64,000 bases of DNA, from the NCBI RefSeq assembly GCF_014268275.3, contig NZ_CP077084.1, positions 62,001 to 126,000 on the forward strand, read 5' to 3'. The position numbers were made by a program, and so were the translations under genes. Numbering within the stretch: position 1 is the first letter of the stretch; every line of letters begins with the position of its first letter. This stretch comes from Pseudomonas tritici. Lineage in GTDB: Bacteria > Pseudomonadota > Gammaproteobacteria > Pseudomonadales > Pseudomonadaceae. Below the pieces are notes generated by a model. That model was given only the letters and a program-made list of their open reading frames with translations. It did not search any database and was not told where the DNA came from. This document shows positions 8,344-18,500 of the stretch, in pieces.

Positions 8344-10284
8344 ATGCTATTCAACCAAGCCTCACGCCTGGCCAAGATCACCAGCCCCCTCGGGCCGGAT
8401 GTGCTGTTGCTCAATGAAATGGGCGGCGGTGAAGAGCTGGGCAGGCTGTTCAACTACGAACTGCAACTGACGTCCCTGGACGCCAACATCGACCTCAACC
8501 AGTTGCTCGGCAAACCCATGAGCGTGGGCCTGCAACTGGCGGACGGCGGCGAGCGGCATTTCCACGGCATCGTTGCGCGGTGCAGCCAGAACATCGATCA
8601 GGGCCAGTTCGCCAGTTACCAGGTGACGCTGCGCCCGTGGCTGTGGCTGCTCAGCCGCACGTCGGACTGCCGGATTTTCCAGAACCTGAGCATTCCGCAG
8701 ATCATCAAGCAGGTGTTTCGCGACCTGGGTTTTTCCGACTTCGAAGACGCCCTGAGCCGGCCGTACCGCGAGTGGGAATACTGCGTGCAGTACCGCGAGA
8801 CCAGCTTCGATTTCGTCAGCCGCTTGATGGAACAGGAAGGCATCTACTACTTCTTCCGCCACGAACAGGACCGCCATGTGCTGGTGCTGGCCGACGCCTA
8901 TGGCGCCCACACCACCGTGCCCGGCTACGCGTCGATCCCGTACTACCCCAAGGACGAGCAGCAGCGCGAACGCGACCACATGCACAACTGGCACCTGGCG
9001 CAGGAAGTGCAGCCAGGCTCGCTGGAGCTCAACGACTACGACTTCCAGCGACCCAGCGCCAGCATCGACGTGCGCTCGGCCATGCCGCGCCCGCACACCG
9101 CCGGCGACTATCCGCTGTACGACTACCCCGGCACCTACGTGCAAAGCGAAGACGGCGAGCACTATGCGCGCACCCGCATCGAAGCCCTGCAAACCCTGCA
9201 CGAACAGATCGAGTTCAGCGGCAATGCACGGGGCCTGGGTTCGGGGCATCTGTTCAGCCTCACCGGCTTCAGCCGCCAGGACCAGAACCGCGAATACCTG
9301 ATCGTCGGCTGCCGCTACTACATCGTCCAGGAAAGCCTGGAAAGCGGCGGCGGCTCGGGGTCGGCGCAATTCGAAAGCAGCCTCACCTGCATCGACGCCC
9401 AGCAGAGCTTCCGCCCACTGGCCAACACCCACCGCCCTATCGTCAAAGGCCCGCAGACCGCCCTGGTGGTCGGCCCCAAAGGCGAAGAAATCTGGACCGA
9501 CCAATACGGCCGCGTGAAGGTGCACTTCTACTGGGACCGTCACGACCAATCCAACGAAAACAGCTCGTGCTGGATTCGTGTGTCGCAATCCTGGGCCGGC
9601 AAGAACTGGGGCTCGATGCAGATTCCCCGGATCGGCCAGGAAGTGATTGTGAGCTTCCTCGAAGGCGACCCCGACCGGCCGATCATCACCGGCCGCGTGT
9701 ACAACGCCGAGCAGACGGTGCCCTACGACCTGCCGGAAAACGCGACTCAGAGCGGCATGAAGAGTCGATCCAGCAAAGGCGGCACGCCGGCCAACTTCAA
9801 TGAAATCCGCATGGAGGACAAGAAGGGGTTGGAGCAGTTGTATATCCATGCCGAGAGGAATCAGGACATTGTCGTCGAAGTCGACGAAAGCCATTCCGTG
9901 GGGCATGACCGTAACAAAAGTATCGGCCACAACGAGACGGTGACCATCGGCAACAACCGCCTGCGCATCGTCAAGCAGGAAGACATCCTCTCGGTGGGCC
10001 AGAGGAAGACCGACAGCATCAGCCAGAGCTACGTCATCGAAGTGGGCGAGAACCTGCGCCTGGTCTGCGGTGAAAGCATCCTGGAGTTGAATGCGAGCGG
10101 GCAGATCAACCTCACCGGCGTGCAAATCAGCTTCTACGCCAGCGGCGACGCCGAGTTCAACACCGGCGGCGTGCTGCACCTGAACAACGGCGGCGGCCCC
10201 GGTGCCACGCCCGATGGCCAGGGCCAGAAAGGCGCTATCGACGCCAACATTAAAGCCGCGTTCCCCGCGCCTAAAAGTTCCTGA
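8344..10284 (+). CDS. vgrG: T6SS spike protein VgrG (TssI)
   Basis: VgrG trimers cap the Hcp tube and carry PAAR-containing effectors. The 646-residue protein has the gp27-like N-terminal half, the gp5-like OB region with EEIWTDQYGRVKVHFYWDR and SCWIRVSQSWAGKNWG around residues 380-425, and the beta-prism repeat region with alternating G-H-N motifs (KSIGHNETVTIG). It ends near residue 646 without any enzymatic extension, so it looks like a carrier and not an evolved effector. ATG 8344 follows AGGAC and gives the usual N-terminus (MLFNQASRLAKITSPLG); the frame is open 15 codons upstream. The neighbouring chaperone and Rhs genes suggest that it delivers those effectors. Confidence 0.96.
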   Translation: MLFNQASRLAKITSPLGPDVLLLNEMGGGEELGRLFNYELQLTSLDANIDLNQLLGKPMSVGLQLADGGERHFHGIVARCSQNIDQGQFASYQVTLRPWLWLLSRTSDCRIFQNLSIPQIIKQVFRDLGFSDFEDALSRPYREWEYCVQYRETSFDFVSRLMEQEGIYYFFRHEQDRHVLVLADAYGAHTTVPGYASIPYYPKDEQQRERDHMHNWHLAQEVQPGSLELNDYDFQRPSASIDVRSAMPRPHTAGDYPLYDYPGTYVQSEDGEHYARTRIEALQTLHEQIEFSGNARGLGSGHLFSLTGFSRQDQNREYLIVGCRYYIVQESLESGGGSGSAQFESSLTCIDAQQSFRPLANTHRPIVKGPQTALVVGPKGEEIWTDQYGRVKVHFYWDRHDQSNENSSCWIRVSQSWAGKNWGSMQIPRIGQEVIVSFLEGDPDRPIITGRVYNAEQTVPYDLPENATQSGMKSRSSKGGTPANFNEIRMEDKKGLEQLYIHAERNQDIVVEVDESHSVGHDRNKSIGHNETVTIGNNRLRIVKQEDILSVGQRKTDSISQSYVIEVGENLRLVCGESILELNASGQINLTGVQISFYASGDAEFNTGGVLHLNNGGGPGATPDGQGQKGAIDANIKAAFPAPKSS

Positions 10285-10299
10285 CGAGACCTGTCTGCC

Positions 10300-10734
10300 A
10301 TGACGTACCGGATCAACGAATTTCAGTTTCAACTGCCTGCGGGTGAGCTGCAGGACGCGACGATCAATATCCTCAAGTTTCCTGAATTGGGGACGTCCCT
10401 GATCGTCAGCCGCAGCTTGCTGGCCGAAGGCGAAACCCTGCACAGCAACTTCAATGACCAACTCCAGCGCCTGGAAAAACAGGTGCAGGATTTGCGCTAT
10501 CAACCGGGTGTGGACGTGCGCCTGGGCGCGGCTCAAGAAGTGGAAGGCATTGAGCTGCGCAGCCAGTTCAATAAGGGCAATGACAAGGTGTTCCAGTACC
10601 AACTGGCGCTGGTGTTGCCGGGTACGCGCAAGATGCTTGCGTTGAGTTATGTGAAGGCTGACAAGCTTGGGGACGCCGAGGCGGCGCACTGGTCGACGAT
10701 CAAGAGCTCGCTCGTGTTCGACGTCCCCCAGTGA
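10300..10734 (+). CDS. EagR-type T6SS effector chaperone (DcrB/DUF1795 family)
   Basis: The 144-residue protein begins MTYRINEFQFQLP and has the DUF1795/DcrB pattern (ATINILKFPELGTSLIVSR, then LPGTRKMLALSYVKAD). Members of this family next to Rhs or prePAAR effectors are EagR chaperones, which bind and shield the effector's N-terminal transmembrane segments before loading on VgrG. The gene lies 15 bases after vgrG and 12 bases before rhs1, whose N-terminus contains exactly the type of transmembrane segment these chaperones bind. It is the only such gene in the module, so it may also serve rhs2. The binding role is inferred from family and context. Confidence 0.9.
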   Translation: MTYRINEFQFQLPAGELQDATINILKFPELGTSLIVSRSLLAEGETLHSNFNDQLQRLEKQVQDLRYQPGVDVRLGAAQEVEGIELRSQFNKGNDKVFQYQLALVLPGTRKMLALSYVKADKLGDAEAAHWSTIKSSLVFDVPQ

Positions 10735-10746
10735 AGCGGCCTTTGC

Positions 10747-13700
10747 ATGTCTGACGCACTGCTCTGGGCTGCGCGCCTGGGCGATGGGCTGTCCCACACC
10801 TCTGTCATGGCGGACATCCTCGGCGGCGTGCTGGAAGTGGCGGCTAACGTGGCGATTACCGCGCTGGCAACCGCTGCGGTGGTGGCGGCTACCGGCATTA
10901 CCGTCGCGACCGGTGGACTGGGGGCCTGCGTGCTGGGGGCGGTAGTCGGCGTCATCGTCGGCATCGCCATGAGCAAGACCGGGGCCGACAAGGGGTTGAG
11001 CGCCATGTGCGAGGGAATCGGCAACGCGCTGTTCCCTCCCTCGGTCATGGCCACAATCCTCAGCGGGTCCACCGACACACTGATCAACGCCTTGCCCGCT
11101 GCGCGCGCGGCCGGCGTCGTGCCCTCCCACGTTGCACCTGCGGGCACCGAAACCGAAACAACGCCGCCAGCACCGGAACACAGCGAAGAGCCCGGCTACC
11201 TGGACATGGCCAAAGGGTTCTTTGCGCAAATGTGGCGCCCCACCGTCGCCACGCCAGCGCCCGGTGCAGTCCCTAAACCGCTGGACGTGGTGACCTGCAC
11301 AAAACACCCGCCGATGCCGCCGCAGTTTCTGGCCGAAGGCTCGGAAAAGGTCACGGTCAACGGTCAACCGGCGGTACGCAGCGGTGACCGGAGCACCTGC
11401 GACGCCACCGTGGTGTCGTCGGGGCTGATTTCGCCCAATGTGACGATCGGCGGGGGCTCAGTGGTGGTGCGCGAGATCCGCAGCGGCAAGACGCCGGGCG
11501 TTGGCCTGGCCGTCACCGCGCTGATGATGCTCAAGGGGGGTAAAGGCAAGTTCCTCAGCAATCTTCCCTGCATGCTGCTGGCAGGCGTCAACTCGTTTGT
11601 GGTCAGTCAGGCCATGGGCGCGCTGGCCAACGCCGCCATGGGCTCTTCCAATCCGGTGCACGCGAGCACGGGGGCCAAAGTGCTGGGCGGCCCCGAGGAG
11701 CTGGATTTCGCCTTGCCCGGGATCATGCCCATCGACTGGCAGCGCTTCTACAACAGCCGGGATGAACGCCGCGATGGCTTGTTTGGTGCCGGCTGGAGTG
11801 TGCCCTATGAAGTCAGCGTGCAGCTGCTGCCTCACCTTGAAGGGGGCGACTACGCGTTGTACATCGACGAGCAGGGTCGACGTATCGACATGGGTTCGAT
11901 CCCTTTGGGGGGTGCCGTGTTCAGCGCTGGCGAAGGCCTCAGCGTCAAGCGTCACTTGAGCGGCCAGTGGCTGATCGAAAGCGCAGACGGCTTGTACCGG
12001 CTATTCGATCCGGCGCCACAGGACGCATCGTTGCTACGCCTGAGCCAACTGGGAGATCGCAACGACAACCGAATCCACCTCGACTATGACGACGATGGTC
12101 GCCTGCAGGGCCTGCGTGACACCTTTGGCCTGGTGAGGGTCGAGCTGACGTACGACAACACTTGGCCCCATCGCGTCAGCCGAATCGAACGCCTGTATCC
12201 CGACCAACACCGTGAAGTACTGATGCATTACGCCTACGACGCCCGTGGCGACCTGGCCTCTGTACGCCAGTCCGACGGGCACGTGAAGCGCCGTTTTGCC
12301 TATGATGCCGGGCGGCGCATGGTCGAGCATCAATTGCCCACCGGCCTTCGTTGCTTCTATCAGTGGGCCAAGGTTGACGACCTTGAATGGCGTGTTGTCC
12401 GGCATTGGACGGAGGCCGGGGACACCTACACATTCGACTATGCGTTGGATACAGGCATCACCCGTATCACCGACGGGCTGGCGCGCGTCAGCAGTCGACA
12501 CTGGGATGAGCGACACCAGATCATCGCGTCCACCGATGCACTGGGGCGAACCTGGGCCTTCCGGTGGAATGATGATAGCCAACTGCTGGGCGCAACCGAC
12601 CCTCTCGGTGGGCATTATCAGTTCAGCTACGACGATGCCGGCAACCTGACTGAGACCCTCGACCCCCTGGGGCGCAGTGAATCGACCTTGTGGCTGGAGC
12701 ACTGGGCGCTGCCACTGGCGGAGACCGATGCCGCTGGCAATACCTGGCAGTACGATTACGACTCGCGGGGCAACTGCATTCGCGAAACCGACCCACTGGG
12801 CAACCGCACGGTCTATCACTATGACGGACACGGCCAAGTCAGGGAGATCATCGACGCCAGCGGCAAGCGCAAGACCTTGCGCTGGTCCCCACTGGGTCAA
12901 TTGAGCGAGCACACCGACTGTACGGGCCTTACCACCCGTTTGAGCTACTGCAAGCGAGGCTTGCTGCTGGCCAGTACCGACGCGCTCGGGGAACGCACCA
13001 CCTTCAATTATGACGATCAGGGCCGACTGATCAGCAAGCAGTTGCCCGATGGGCGCAGCGAGCACTATCAGCGTGACGCCAGCGGCCAGTTGATCGGCTA
13101 CAGCGACCCTGCCGGCCACACCACGCGCTTCGAGCATTCGTCGAACGGCCAGTTGCGCCAGCGCATCGACGCCCATGGCCGCCGTGTGGAGTTGAGCCAT
13201 GACGTCTATGGCCGCCTGCACAGCCTGACCAACGAAAATGGTGAGCACTACCGATTCGACTGGGACGACGGTGATCGCCTGACGCTCGAACAGCGCCTGG
13301 ACGGCTGTCGAAAACGGTACACGTACGACCCGCTGGACAATGTCACCCAGGTAGAAACCCTCGCATCGTCCGACGCCGAGCCCGCCATCATTCATGATCT
13401 GGAGCGGGATGCAGCAGGCCGGCTGATCGCCAAGCGCACCGTAGATGGTTGCACGACGTACCGCTACGATGAACTCGACCAAGTCACAGCCATCACCTTT
13501 ACAGGGCACGATGGCGAGCAGCAAACCCTGGGCTTCGGTTATGACGCCCTCGGTCAGCTGACCCTCGAACAAAGCGCCGCCGGTTGCCTGGAGCATCTCT
13601 ACGACGAATTGGGCAACCTGACCCAGACCCGACTTCCCGACGGCCGCTGGCTCAACCGCCTGCGCTACGGTAGCGGGCACTTGCATCAGGTCAACCTGGA

Positions 13701-15177
13701 TGGGCAGGTCATCAGTGACTTCGAGCGGGACCGTCTGCACCGCGAAGTGCTGCGCACCCAGGGCCGTATCAGTACGCGTAGCGAATATGACCGCAGTGGA
13801 CGTCTGCGTGTCCGCCAGCGCCGCCAACCGGACCACTCGCTGTTACATCCACCGGCGCAGACACGCTTGGGCTATGACGACAGCGACCAACTGGTCGAAC
13901 GCTACGACAGCCAGCCCGGCGCGGCACACCGCCAATTGCTGCATTACGACGCTACCGGCCGCATTCTGGCTAGCCAGGACAACCTCTTGGGCCAACGGGA
14001 AGCCTTCCGCTACGACCCGGCGGCTAACCTGCTGGACGGCTCAGGACAGGTCGCCAACAACCGATTGCTGACCTACCAGGACAAACATTACCGCTATGAC
14101 GGTTTTGGCCGGATGGTTGAAAAGCGCAGCCTTCGGCGCGGCACCCAACGCTTCAGCTACGACGCGGAGCAACGGCTGGCACAGGTGCACAACGATGACG
14201 GTTCCTGGGTCATCATGACCTATGACCCGCTGGGCCGGCGCACCGCCAAGACCATCTACGACCGCAACGGTGTGCAGCGGAGCCAGACACGTTTCACTTG
14301 GGACGCGCTGCAACTCGTGCAGGAGCACTGCAATCAGCAGACCAGCCTCTATATCTATGCCGACGAGGGCTACGAACCACTGGCCCGTATCGATGGCACA
14401 GGTGACCTTCAAAAAATCCGCTACTACCACAACGACCTCAACGGTTTGCCCGAACGCCTCACCGAGAGCGACGGCCATACGGTGTGGCAAGCGCGCTATG
14501 AAGTCTGGGGCAATACCGTCGAGGAAAGCCGAGAACCCTATTTCATCGAAGAACAGAACCTGCGCTTCCAGGGCCAGTATCTGGACCGGGAAACGGGGCT
14601 GCACTACAACACTCTGCGCTTTTATGACCCGGATATCGGGCGCTTCACCACACCCGACCCCATCGGTCTGGCCGGCGGCCTGAATCTCTATCAATATGCG
14701 CCCAACCCGCTGAGCTGGATTGACCCGCTGGGCCTGATGAAATGCTCCAGCCCACCCAAGGGGCGCAAGGTCAGTCGCACCGTGTATCGGTTCGAGGAAC
14801 CGGGGCGCATCGGGACCACTTGGCAGGCGCACAAGTGGAATGTGGAGTCCACACACCGCTACACCACCAAAGGCGTCGGCGGGGTGTATGGCGCGAACTC
14901 ACGGAAAACCGCGCTGGGCGAGGTCACGCACTGGAAGGTCGACCTGTCCAAACGGGTGTTGGTCAGCAAGAAAGTGCAGCTCAATAATGTCTTGGACCTG
15001 ACCCGCGCCGATGTGCGCAAACAGCTAGGGGTCAGCCTTAAAAGCATCACCGGCTCGAAGTACACCGAGACCCATCAGATCGGCAACTGGGCCAAGGCCA
15101 ACGGCTATGATGGAATCCTGGCGCCATCGGCACGCAACCCGACCGGCAGCAACTTGATCTCCTTTGCAGGTTTTTGA
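10747..15177 (+). CDS. prePAAR-PAAR-Rhs T6SS effector with C-terminal RES-like toxin
   Basis: This 1476-residue effector starts MSDALLWAARLGDGLSH, which contains the prePAAR motif AARxxDxxxH at residues 8-17. Two hydrophobic segments follow (about 27-52 and 54-75), then a PAAR-like domain (about 175-245, near KVTVNGQPAVRSGD), and a long Rhs/YD-repeat shell. The shell ends with RFTTPDPIGL and the autoproteolysis motif DPLGL at 1326-1330, leaving a 146-residue toxin. The toxin reads VYRF at 1346, HRYTTKGVGGVYGANS at 1370-1385, E1392, and GYDGILAPSARNPTG around 1453-1467. This order of Arg, Tyr, Glu and Ser matches the RES domain, whose studied members degrade NAD+. The toxin call rests on motif reading and on the antitoxin-like partner downstream. 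Confidence 0.9.
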   Translation: MSDALLWAARLGDGLSHTSVMADILGGVLEVAANVAITALATAAVVAATGITVATGGLGACVLGAVVGVIVGIAMSKTGADKGLSAMCEGIGNALFPPSVMATILSGSTDTLINALPAARAAGVVPSHVAPAGTETETTPPAPEHSEEPGYLDMAKGFFAQMWRPTVATPAPGAVPKPLDVVTCTKHPPMPPQFLAEGSEKVTVNGQPAVRSGDRSTCDATVVSSGLISPNVTIGGGSVVVREIRSGKTPGVGLAVTALMMLKGGKGKFLSNLPCMLLAGVNSFVVSQAMGALANAAMGSSNPVHASTGAKVLGGPEELDFALPGIMPIDWQRFYNSRDERRDGLFGAGWSVPYEVSVQLLPHLEGGDYALYIDEQGRRIDMGSIPLGGAVFSAGEGLSVKRHLSGQWLIESADGLYRLFDPAPQDASLLRLSQLGDRNDNRIHLDYDDDGRLQGLRDTFGLVRVELTYDNTWPHRVSRIERLYPDQHREVLMHYAYDARGDLASVRQSDGHVKRRFAYDAGRRMVEHQLPTGLRCFYQWAKVDDLEWRVVRHWTEAGDTYTFDYALDTGITRITDGLARVSSRHWDERHQIIASTDALGRTWAFRWNDDSQLLGATDPLGGHYQFSYDDAGNLTETLDPLGRSESTLWLEHWALPLAETDAAGNTWQYDYDSRGNCIRETDPLGNRTVYHYDGHGQVREIIDASGKRKTLRWSPLGQLSEHTDCTGLTTRLSYCKRGLLLASTDALGERTTFNYDDQGRLISKQLPDGRSEHYQRDASGQLIGYSDPAGHTTRFEHSSNGQLRQRIDAHGRRVELSHDVYGRLHSLTNENGEHYRFDWDDGDRLTLEQRLDGCRKRYTYDPLDNVTQVETLASSDAEPAIIHDLERDAAGRLIAKRTVDGCTTYRYDELDQVTAITFTGHDGEQQTLGFGYDALGQLTLEQSAAGCLEHLYDELGNLTQTRLPDGRWLNRLRYGSGHLHQVNLDGQVISDFERDRLHREVLRTQGRISTRSEYDRSGRLRVRQRRQPDHSLLHPPAQTRLGYDDSDQLVERYDSQPGAAHRQLLHYDATGRILASQDNLLGQREAFRYDPAANLLDGSGQVANNRLLTYQDKHYRYDGFGRMVEKRSLRRGTQRFSYDAEQRLAQVHNDDGSWVIMTYDPLGRRTAKTIYDRNGVQRSQTRFTWDALQLVQEHCNQQTSLYIYADEGYEPLARIDGTGDLQKIRYYHNDLNGLPERLTESDGHTVWQARYEVWGNTVEESREPYFIEEQNLRFQGQYLDRETGLHYNTLRFYDPDIGRFTTPDPIGLAGGLNLYQYAPNPLSWIDPLGLMKCSSPPKGRKVSRTVYRFEEPGRIGTTWQAHKWNVESTHRYTTKGVGGVYGANSRKTALGEVTHWKVDLSKRVLVSKKVQLNNVLDLTRADVRKQLGVSLKSITGSKYTETHQIGNWAKANGYDGILAPSARNPTGSNLISFAGF

Positions 15178-15179
15178 AC

Positions 15180-15461
15180 ATGGAACGACTGGAAAACGAA
15201 TACCCGGGTGACGCGGACTGGCAGAGCACAGTGGCCTTGTATGAAGAAGACTACCTTGACGACGATGCGCGTGAACTGGCCAAGGCCTTGGGCGGCCATC
15301 TCGACATGGCAGTGATACTGCGCGGGAAACGGGGCCTTGAGGAGGGGTTGTGGTGGATCGGGCAAAAGGTTCCGGCACTGGACAACATCACCCCACTGGC
15401 ATGCCTGGAAAGTCCCACGCTGATAAAACGGTTGAAGACAGCACTGATGCGTATGCCATGA
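15180..15461 (+). CDS. Probable immunity protein of Rhs1, related to MbcA/ParS/Xre (DUF2384) antitoxin tail
   Basis: The 93-residue acidic protein starts at ATG 15180, two bases after the rhs1 stop, with AGG nine bases upstream; a TTG at 15174 would add two residues but overlaps rhs1. Residues 56-93 (GLWWIGQKVPALDNITPL, then a leucine-rich helix) match the toxin-binding tail of MbcA/ParS/Xre antitoxins, where a Trp-Leu segment, a P-L-x-G/N turn and TPL precede the last helix. Those antitoxins neutralise RES toxins. Only about 50 residues precede this segment and I see no helix-turn-helix, so DNA-binding autoregulation seems lost. Position after a Rhs toxin and family logic indicate immunity; no function has been shown here. 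Confidence 0.78.
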   Translation: MERLENEYPGDADWQSTVALYEEDYLDDDARELAKALGGHLDMAVILRGKRGLEEGLWWIGQKVPALDNITPLACLESPTLIKRLKTALMRMP

Positions 15462-15527
15462 CACTCAAGGACACGGCGACTATGGAAAGTTGTGCGTTCA
15501 ATTCAATCAGGCACGGAAGTGCAGTCC

Positions 15528-18500
15528 TTGTCTGATGCACTCTGGGCTGCCCGGATGGGCGATGCGCTCTCCCACACCTCGATGATGGCGGACATCCTTG
15601 GCGGGGTGCTGGAGGTGGCGGCCAATATCGCGATCACCGCCGTGGCAACCGCTGCGGTGGTTGCCGCCACTGGCATTACCGTTGCGACCGGTGGGCTTGG
15701 CTGTTTCCTGCTGGGTGCCGTGGTGGGCACGATTGTCGGCCTGGCCATGAGCAAGACCGGGGCCGACAAAGGCCTGACGAATTTATGCGACACGTTCGCC
15801 AACGCGCTGTTTCCGCCCACGGTGCAGGCCAATATTCTTACCGGCTCCACCAACACCCTGACCAACAACATCCCCGCCGCCCGCGCCGCCGGGGCGATCA
15901 GTTCCCATGTCGCGCCAGCTGGGACCGAGTTAGAAGAGCCCGCGCCCGAGCCAGAAGCCAGTTACCTGGACATGGCCGGGAGCTTCTTCTCGCAGATGTG
16001 GCGCCCTACGGTTGCGACTCCCGCGCCCGGCGCCGTGCCCAAGCCGCTCGACCTGGTGGTGTGCATGAAGCACCCACCGATGCCGCCGCAGTTTCTTGCC
16101 GAAGGGTCGGACAAGGTCACGGTCAACGGCCAGCCGGCGGTGCGCAGCGGTGATCGCAGTACCTGCGATGCAACCGTGGTGTCGTCGGGCCTGATTTCTT
16201 CCAACGTGACCATTGGCGGTGGTTCGGTGGTGGTGCGTGAAATACGCAGCGGCAAGACCCCGGGTGTGGGGTTGGCGGTCACGGCGTTGTTGATGCTCAA
16301 GGGTGGCAAGGGCAAGTTCTTCAGCAAGTTGCCGTGCATGCTGATCGGCGGAGCCACTTCGATGGCGGTCAGCAGTGCGATGGGGGCGATGGCCAACGCA
16401 GCGATGGGTTCGTCGAATCCGGTACATGCGGCGACAGGCGCGAAGGTACTGGGCGACGTCGAAGAGCTGGACTTCGTCTTACCCGGCATCCTGCCGATCG
16501 ACTGGCAACGCTTCTACAACAGCCGCGACGAACGCTCGGGCAGCCTGTTTGGCGCTGGCTGGAGCGTGCCCTATGAAGTGTGCGTAGAGATCCGCCCGCA
16601 TCCCGAAGGCGGCGAGACGCTGATCTATACCGACGAGCAGGGACGCCCGATTGACATGGGTTCGATCCCGTTGGGCGGCGCGGTATTCAGCCCCGGTGAA
16701 GGGCTCGCCGTGCGGCGACACCTCAATGGGCAGTTGTTGATTGAAAGCGACGACGGCCTCTACCGCTTGTTCGAACCCACTCCGGCCAATCCCTCACTGC
16801 TGCGTCTGAGCCAACTGGGCGATCGCAACGACAACCGCATCCATATTGACTATGACGAAGTAGGGCGCCTGGTACGTCTGCGCGATACTTTCGACTTGGT
16901 GCAGGTTGAGCTGATACGTGACCAAGACCATCTGACCCAGATTGAGCGCCTGTACCCCGACCAACGCCGCGAAGTGCTCGTTAGTTACGGCTACGACACG
17001 GCCGGCAATCTGGCTGAGGTGCGTGACGCAACCGGCCAGGTGCAACGGCGTTTTGCCTACGACATCGGTCAGCGAATGGTGGAGCATCAATTGCCCACCG
17101 GGTTGCGCTGCTTCTATGAATGGGCCTTGATTGAGGATTTGGAATGGCGCGTGGTTCGGCACTGGACCGATGAGGGTGACACTTACCAGTTCGACTATGA
17201 CTTGAAGGCTGGCCTCACTCGCATCACCGATGGTTTGCAGCGCGTCAGCACTCGCCATTGGAACACTCAGCACCAGATCATTCAGTACCGCGATAATCTC
17301 GGTCAGACCTGGCTGTTCGAGTGGAACGACGAACGCCAATTGCTCAGCGCCACCGACCCCCTGGGTGGGCGCTATGAGTACAGCTACGATGAAAGCGGCA
17401 ACCTGATAGGCGAGACCGACCCGCTGGGCCGCAGCGACTCGACTTTGTGGCTGGAACACTGGGCGCTGCCGCTGGTAGAAACCGACGCCGCCGATAACAG
17501 TTGGCAGTATCGCTACGACCCGCGCGGCAATTGCATTGCCGAAACCGATCCGCTGGGCAACGTCACGCGCTACCGCTATGACGCTCATGGCCAGCCCGTG
17601 GAAATTATTGACGCCACCGGCAAAAGCAAAAAACTGCGCTGGAATCCGTTCGGGCAACTGGCCGAGCACATCGACTGCTCAGGTTATCCAACGCGCTTCA
17701 GCTACGACGAGCGGGGGTATTTGCAGGTCATCACCGACGCCCTTGGCGAGCGCACTCAATTTATCTACGACGCTCAGGGGCGCTTGCTCAGTACCCAACT
17801 GCCGGACGGCCGCACCGAGCACTATCAGCGCGATGTCAGCGGTCAGCTGGTGGGTTACACCGACCCGGCCGGACACACCACGCTTTACCAACACAACCGC
17901 CGTGGCCAAGTGCGCCAACGCACCGACGCACATGGGCGGCAGGTGCAGTTCGGCTATGACAGCTATGGACGGCTGCAAGCGCTAATCAACGAGAACGGCG
18001 AACGCTATCGTTTTGCGTGGGACGCCGGGGATCGGCTGACTGAACAGCAAGACCTCGACGGCAGCGCCAAGCACTACAGCTATGACCCGCTGGATAATGT
18101 CACGGCGGTGACTGCTGTGCCGGCGCCTTACGGAAACGGGCTGGCCCTGGTGCCCGAAACGCCGCCCGCACCCATCATTCATCGGCTGGAACGTGATGCG
18201 GTTGGCCGGCTCATCGCCAAAACCACCGACGATGGCCGTACCGATTACAGCTACGATGCGGTGGACCAGCTCACGGCTGTCACCTTCACCGATTCGCAGG
18301 GCAACGCCCAAGCCCTGGGCTTTGCCTACGACGCCCTCGGCCAACTGCTTTGCGAGCAGAGTTCGGCAGGCAACCTGCAACACCACTACGACGAACTTGG
18401 CAACCTGATCCAAACCCAACTGCCGGAAGGCCGCTGGCTCAACCGCCTGTACTACGGCAGCGGCCACCTGCACCAGGTCAACCTGGACGGCCAGGTCATC

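Noticed and set aside
8344..10284. VgrG as an evolved effector with a toxic C-terminus
   Set aside because: The protein ends soon after the beta-prism repeats with only a short Gly/Pro-rich tail.
8362..11367. Open frame of 1001 codons on the minus strand
   Set aside because: It is antisense to vgrG, the chaperone gene and the start of rhs1; it has no family features and arises from codon bias in GC-rich DNA.
15492..15527. GTG 15492 as the rhs2 start
   Set aside because: Its Shine-Dalgarno is only two bases away and the added residues have no counterpart in Rhs1.
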